Shown here one piece after another: positions 1-4,700 of a stretch of 6,890 bases of DNA. Both the position numbers and the translations under genes were made by a program. The first letter of the stretch is position 1. Each line of letters begins with the position of its first letter. The DNA is taken from the NCBI GenBank assembly GCA_024644125.1, contig JAHELQ010000288.1, positions 1 through 6,890 of the forward strand, given 5' to 3'. Under the pieces are notes generated by a model, which saw only the letters and a list, made by a program, of their open reading frames with translations, searched no databases and had not been told where the DNA came from. The DNA is from Candidatus Aminicenantota bacterium (GTDB lineage Bacteria; Acidobacteriota; Aminicenantia; UBA2199).

Positions 1-1641
1 TACGCGATGTCTGGTTTTGGGAAGGCTTTGATCCTGACCATCGACGAGAGCGGCGACGGCATCGCCGGAATGGTGCTGAAAGGGGAGAACGGCAAGCTCG
101 AGGTGTTGGAGGAAATTCCCCGCAAGTATTCGCTGGGAAGATTTTACGCAGACGCGATCGGATATTTGGGCTTCAAAATATTTGACGAATATAAAGTGAT
201 GGGATTGGCTCCTTATGGAAATCCGGCCGCTTACCGAGATGTGTTCCGGGCGTTTTATCAATTGCTTCCCAATGGACAGTTCAAGACGATGAACGAGTAT
301 TTTAATGTGTTGAACAACCTGGAAGGCATTCCCCGTAAAAAAGGGGAGGAGTTCACCCAGGTCCACATGGACATCGCGGCGGCCTTGCAGGAAGCTCTTG
401 AAAACATTGTGTTTCATAAACTGGAATATTATCTCGAAAAGTATCGATTCGAAAATCTTTGCCTGGCCGGAGGCGTGGCTCAGAATTGCACGTTGAACGG
501 CAAACTTTTATACTCGGGCAAATTTGAAAATATCTTTGTGCAACCCGCCTCGTATGACGCTGGGACCGCGTTGGGAGCCGCCTTATATGAATATTACACG
601 AATTCCGGCGGCGTAGAATTTTCCACCGCCCGCCTAAAAGAGGTGTATTGGGGACGGGATATCGGCGGAAACGGCGATATCGAGAACATCCTCGCAAAAT
701 GGAAGCCATTGATAGATTTCAAAAAATCCGATGATATCACAGCGGACACGGCAGGAATTCTAGCGGACGGAGCGGTTGTCGGATGGGTGCAGGGGCGTTC
801 GGAGTTTGGTCCCCGCGCGCTTGGCAACCGGAGTATACTGGCTGATCCGCGTCCGGCTGAAAACAAGGATATCATCAACGCGATGGTGAAAAAACGGGAG
901 GCCTTCCGGCCGTTCGCCCCGTCCATACTGGAAGAATATGTCGATGAATATTACGTGGCTCCCCCTTCTATGAAACAATTCCCGTTTATGACCTTTGTGT
1001 TGGATGTAAAGCAAGACAAGCAGGAAATTCTCGGAGCCGTGACTCATGTGGATGGGACAGCCAGGATTCAATCGGTGTCCAGGCAAACCAATCCCCGTTA
1101 CTGGCATTTGATCGATGAATTCCGGAAACTGACCGGGATCCCGGTGTTGCTGAACACTTCGTTCAACAATAATGTGGAACCGATCGTCGATTCGGTGGAA
1201 GATGCCATTGTCTGTTATCTGACCACCAAACTCAATACCCTGGTTGTTGGAGATTATCTGATACACAAATTGAATGCCGACTACACAGCGTATTTGGATA
1301 TGATTCCCCGGATACCGCTGCATGTGGAATTGAACAGTACACGAAAATCCGTATCCCCTGACGAGGTCGAGGAGAATTTTGAAATCCGGGATAACTACAT
1401 TGTCGCCAGCAACGCCATGATGCATGGCGTCATCGTGTTTTCCGATCTTTCCCACGGCCTGGTGAAATCCTCGGTAACGAAGGATATGTACCGTTTGCTT
1501 TCGAAAATCGACGGGCAAAAAACAGTGGGGCACGCGCTAAAGGAAGTTGGAATTGTGGGGGAAGATGCGGGAAAGGCGATTGTCGATGAACTAATCGCCT
1601 TGTGGACATTGCGCCTGGTTAGATTGAATCCCGGAGATTGA
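1..1641 (+). CDS. Carbamoyltransferase, NodU/CmcH/TobZ family (5' partial)
   Basis: Enzymes of this family transfer a carbamoyl group from carbamoyl phosphate, via carbamoyl-AMP, to a hydroxyl (sometimes an amine) of a small-molecule product. They act in the cytoplasm. The reading frame is open from base 1. The ATG at 7 is not the true start: the N-terminal part with the metal-binding HxxxH motif (about 120 residues, judged against TobZ) lies upstream. Visible marks are ILTIDESGDG, whose Asp (43-45) matches a metal ligand of the Kae1-like domain; GLAPYGNP; LAGGVAQNC (463-489); YDAGTALGAA with a second ligand Asp (556-558); the YrdC-like signature GRSEFGPRALGNRSILADPR (793-852); THVDGTARIQ (1042-1071); and NTSFNNNVEPIV (1153-1188). 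The usual Gly of GEPIV is Val here. The family-typical part ends near 1269, and 123 further residues follow before TGA 1639-1641. The gene lies 81 bases before a hybrid synthetase on the same strand, so it is probably a tailoring enzyme of that pathway. The family call is firm; the substrate is unknown. Confidence 0.95.
   Translation, partial: YAMSGFGKALILTIDESGDGIAGMVLKGENGKLEVLEEIPRKYSLGRFYADAIGYLGFKIFDEYKVMGLAPYGNPAAYRDVFRAFYQLLPNGQFKTMNEYFNVLNNLEGIPRKKGEEFTQVHMDIAAALQEALENIVFHKLEYYLEKYRFENLCLAGGVAQNCTLNGKLLYSGKFENIFVQPASYDAGTALGAALYEYYTNSGGVEFSTARLKEVYWGRDIGGNGDIENILAKWKPLIDFKKSDDITADTAGILADGAVVGWVQGRSEFGPRALGNRSILADPRPAENKDIINAMVKKREAFRPFAPSILEEYVDEYYVAPPSMKQFPFMTFVLDVKQDKQEILGAVTHVDGTARIQSVSRQTNPRYWHLIDEFRKLTGIPVLLNTSFNNNVEPIVDSVEDAIVCYLTTKLNTLVVGDYLIHKLNADYTAYLDMIPRIPLHVELNSTRKSVSPDEVEENFEIRDNYIVASNAMMHGVIVFSDLSHGLVKSSVTKDMYRLLSKIDGQKTVGHALKEVGIVGEDAGKAIVDELIALWTLRLVRLNPGD
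1270..1638 (+). other. C-terminal extension of the carbamoyltransferase, possible winged-helix/PqqD-like domain
   Basis: This is a 123-residue tail after the family core, which ends at GDYLIHK. TobZ and NodU, at about 570 residues, stop near that point. The first half (to about 1467) has alternating hydrophobic residues that suggest beta-strands (IRDNYIVAS, HGVIVFS). The second half (about 1468-1626) reads as helix, the turn KIDGQKTV, helix, then a helix ending in LIALWTLRLVRLNP. The pattern of a helix, 'DGxxTV', a helix and a final 'glv' strand resembles PqqD-like recognition domains and similar small winged-helix folds. I base this on pattern only, not on alignment. A role in docking to a carrier protein or to the synthetase is inference. 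Confidence 0.45.
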
Positions 1642-1711
1642 TCCGGTTGTGTGGGACGATGTCCGGGTCGCGGATAGCGAAACTCGGACGTCCAGATGAA
1701 CGTTTGCAGAC

Positions 1712-1725
1712 AGGATCGTTTTATG
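1712..1725 (+). promoter_or_regulatory. Ribosome-binding site deciding the synthetase start
   Basis: AGGA at 1712-1715 sits seven bases before ATG 1723, which is good Shine-Dalgarno spacing. The other in-frame ATG, at 1696, has no purine-rich site at a suitable distance. An in-frame TAG at 1675-1677 excludes any earlier start. ATG 1723 is therefore preferred; using 1696 would add only nine residues. Confidence 0.6.
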
Positions 1726-4700
1726 AAGCAGAGTAAATTCGAACGTAAAGATATTGAAGATGTGATAGGGCTGACCGCGATGCAGGAAGGCATGTTGTTT
1801 CATACTGTCAGTCATCCCGATTCCCGCCAGTATGTGGAGCAATTCCGGTTCCGCTTGAAGGGCGAGATATGCGAAGAATCGTTCAGGAGAACCTGGGATG
1901 TTTTGGTGCAAACAAACGAGATGCTGCGTTCGGTGATTCGCTGGCAACAATTGGATGAACCGGTGCAGGTGGTGTTGAAAAACAAATCCATCCCAATGGT
2001 ATTCCATGATTTGTCGAGACTCTCGCCTGAAGAGTACGTGCCGCGCCTGGAGCAGTGGGTGGACGAAGACCGCCGAAATCCTGTCGAGCTCGAGCGGGAA
2101 CCATTGCGTATAACCGTTTTGCGGTTGAATGACAGTGAGGCGGAGATGATTCTCACCTTCCATCATATATTGTTTGATGGCTGGAGTAATGGAATTTTGT
2201 TGTCGGAATTTCTGGATGTGTACCAATCGATATGTGAAGGGAACTATTCATCGATTTTGCCGAAAACAAAATATAAGGAATTTTACAAGTGGTACCGCAG
2301 TGGTGATTTAGAAGCGCAAGATATATTCTGGCGGGAATACATGCTGGGATTCGATACTCTCACGCCACTGCCGTATGACTATCCAAAGCTGGAAGAGATC
2401 GATACCCAGGAAACGTTTCAGTTTGACGATCCCGCGAAATTGGTCGCTTCGCTGGAAAGTTGCTGCCGGAAACACAATCTGACTCTTTCCTCGCTGGTTT
2501 ATGTGTGTTGGGGGCTTCTACTTCAGAAATACAACAATGCATGCGATGTCGTGTTCGGAACCACTGTGGCCGGAAGACCGTCTGCTATCGATGGCATCGA
2601 TAGGATAGTCGGCATGTTTATCAACACTCTCCCGGTCCGGCTCAAGGCCAGCAAAGAGGATTCGCTTCTTCAAACCTGGTCGGAGTTGTCGCTTCACATG
2701 CAAAAGCGGACAACATATGAGCATACTCCGTTGACCACGATAAAAAAGTGGACTGCCGTGGCCAACGAGCGGAATATATTCGATTCGTTGGTGGTGATCG
2801 ACAATTACCCATTAGGGCAAATCATCATCGAGCGGAATCGAGGCCAGGGTAAAATTCGCGTCGATTCATTCCAGTTACAGGAGATGACGAACTTTGATGT
2901 CACGTTGCAATGGCTCCTGGTTGACGATGCGCGCGTGCTGTTGCATTTCAATCGACGGTTGTTTTCCCGAGCGACTATTCGTAGAATGGCCTCCCATTTT
3001 ATCAATATCTTACGCGACTCAGCGGACGATCCTGCCAGGCCTCTGGCGGCGATATCCATGATCTCTCCGGAAGAGAAAGAACAGGTGTTGCGGGAATTCA
3101 ATAACGAAAAAATCTTCTATTCCATTCCCCATACCATTCCCATGGAATTCCTGCGGCAAGCGGCACAGAACCCAGGAAAGGACGCGGTTCGTTTCCAGCG
3201 AATGTCCCTTTCCTATGATGACATGATGCGTCAGGTCCTGGGACTCGCGTCGCATCTGAGGTCGCTTGGAGTTCTACCCGGCGACAGGATTGTCTTGTTA
3301 TTTCCCCGTTCCATCGAAATGGTGGTGGGGATGATGGCGATTCTCCAGGCCGGCGCCGCATGCGTCCCACTGGATGTGTCCTACCCCCCGGAGCGGAATC
3401 AGTTGATCATCCAGGACTCGGGCGCGCGATTCATTCTGAAACATCAGGATCTCGAGGAGATTTCGAATCGAGATCTCGCCGTCGTATCCTATTGTCTGGG
3501 CATGGAATTACCGGATCGCGCAGGAGAAGAGGCGGATGAATCCCTTGATCCGTCTAGTTTGGCCTACATCGTCTACACCTCGGGATCTACTGGAAAACCC
3601 AAAGGCGCGTTGCTCAATCATTCGGGAATCGTGAACCACGCATTCACGAAAATGGAGGTATTGGGAATCGATGCGAATGATGTGGTGGGCAATAATTTTA
3701 GCATCAATGTGATCGCCTCTATATGGCAGGTGTTGTCGGCGTTGTTCGGAGGGGCGACGCTCGTGGTCTACGAGGACGAGGTGGAGCAGGATCCTTATCT
3801 TCAATTTCAACGGGTGGCCGCCGATGGGGTAACCGTGATCGAAGTGATCCCGTCCATCCTCAAGGCGTATCTATTTCTTATCGATGAAGGGAAGAGGGAA
3901 ATCGAACTACCTCTGCTTCGAAAAATCGCCCTCACTTCGGAAGAAACCAAACCGGCTCTGGTCAACGCGTTCTACAGCCGGTACGCCCATATCGATCTGG
4001 TGGATTGTTACGGCCAGACCGAATGTTGCGATGATGTGCTGCATTACACCATTCCTCACGACACGGAAACAGTCAGGGTACCGATAGGAACGCCCTCCCG
4101 CAATACCTGCATTTTTATTCTCAATCACCATGACCAATTGCAACCGGCTGGATTGGCGGGTGAGATATGCGTATCCGGAGCCGGAGTGGGAAATGGTTAT
4201 TGGAATCGGCCGGAGCTCAACCGGGAAAAATTTGTGGATAATCCTGTGAAGCCGGGAATCAAGATGTACCGGACCGGCGATCTGGGAAAATGGCTTGAAG
4301 ACGGAACGGTTGTATACCTGGGCCGGCTTGATCACCAGGTGAAAATCCGGGGGAACCGCATCGAATTACGCGAGATCGAGACTGTGATGGCGGGGCATGG
4401 CGACATCCTTGAAGCGGCGGTGGTAACTAAATTGGATCACCATGGAGAAACGACTCTCCATGCGTTTTTTGTAGCTAAACGGGAAATCAATGCGGCGGAA
4501 ATCAGGCAATACCTCGGCGCCATTCTACCGGATTATATGGTTCCGGGTATGTTTACCCGGTTGGACAAGATGCCTCAAACTCCCAATATGAAAATCGACC
4601 GCAAACAACTGATTACAATCGAAGGGACTGTCGCCACCGGCGTAGCGTTTAAACCTCCGCGCAATGCTGTCGAAAAAGACATCCAGGGAATCTGGAAACA

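Noticed and set aside
7..9. ATG at 7 as the start of the carbamoyltransferase
   Set aside because: The frame is open upstream, and the essential N-terminal metal-binding segment would be missing. The gene is cut by the window edge.
1412..1430. Perfect 8-bp inverted repeat with a 3-base loop (ACGCCATG / CATGGCGT)
   Set aside because: It is inside coding sequence (NAMMHGV), has no T-run, and matches the number expected by chance.
353..1533. Long minus-strand open frames opposite the carbamoyltransferase, for example 760-1533
   Set aside because: They are antisense to a gene with clear family motifs throughout. Their translations show no recognisable domain, so they are shadow frames.
1630..1694. 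CCCGGA/TCCGGG arms and GGACGTCC palindrome around the intercistronic gap, considered as a terminator or operator
   Set aside because: The stems are short, the main loop is 26 bases, and there is no T-run or paired half-site spacing. This is not enough to call a regulatory element.
2585..2603. Perfect 8-bp inverted repeat around GGC (CTATCGAT / ATCGATAG)
   Set aside because: It is coding sequence of the C domain (IDGID) with no terminator or operator context.
3448..3475. 8-bp inverted repeat with a 12-base loop (GATCTCGA / TCGAGATC)
   Set aside because: It lies in A-domain coding sequence, has no following T-run, and is likely chance.
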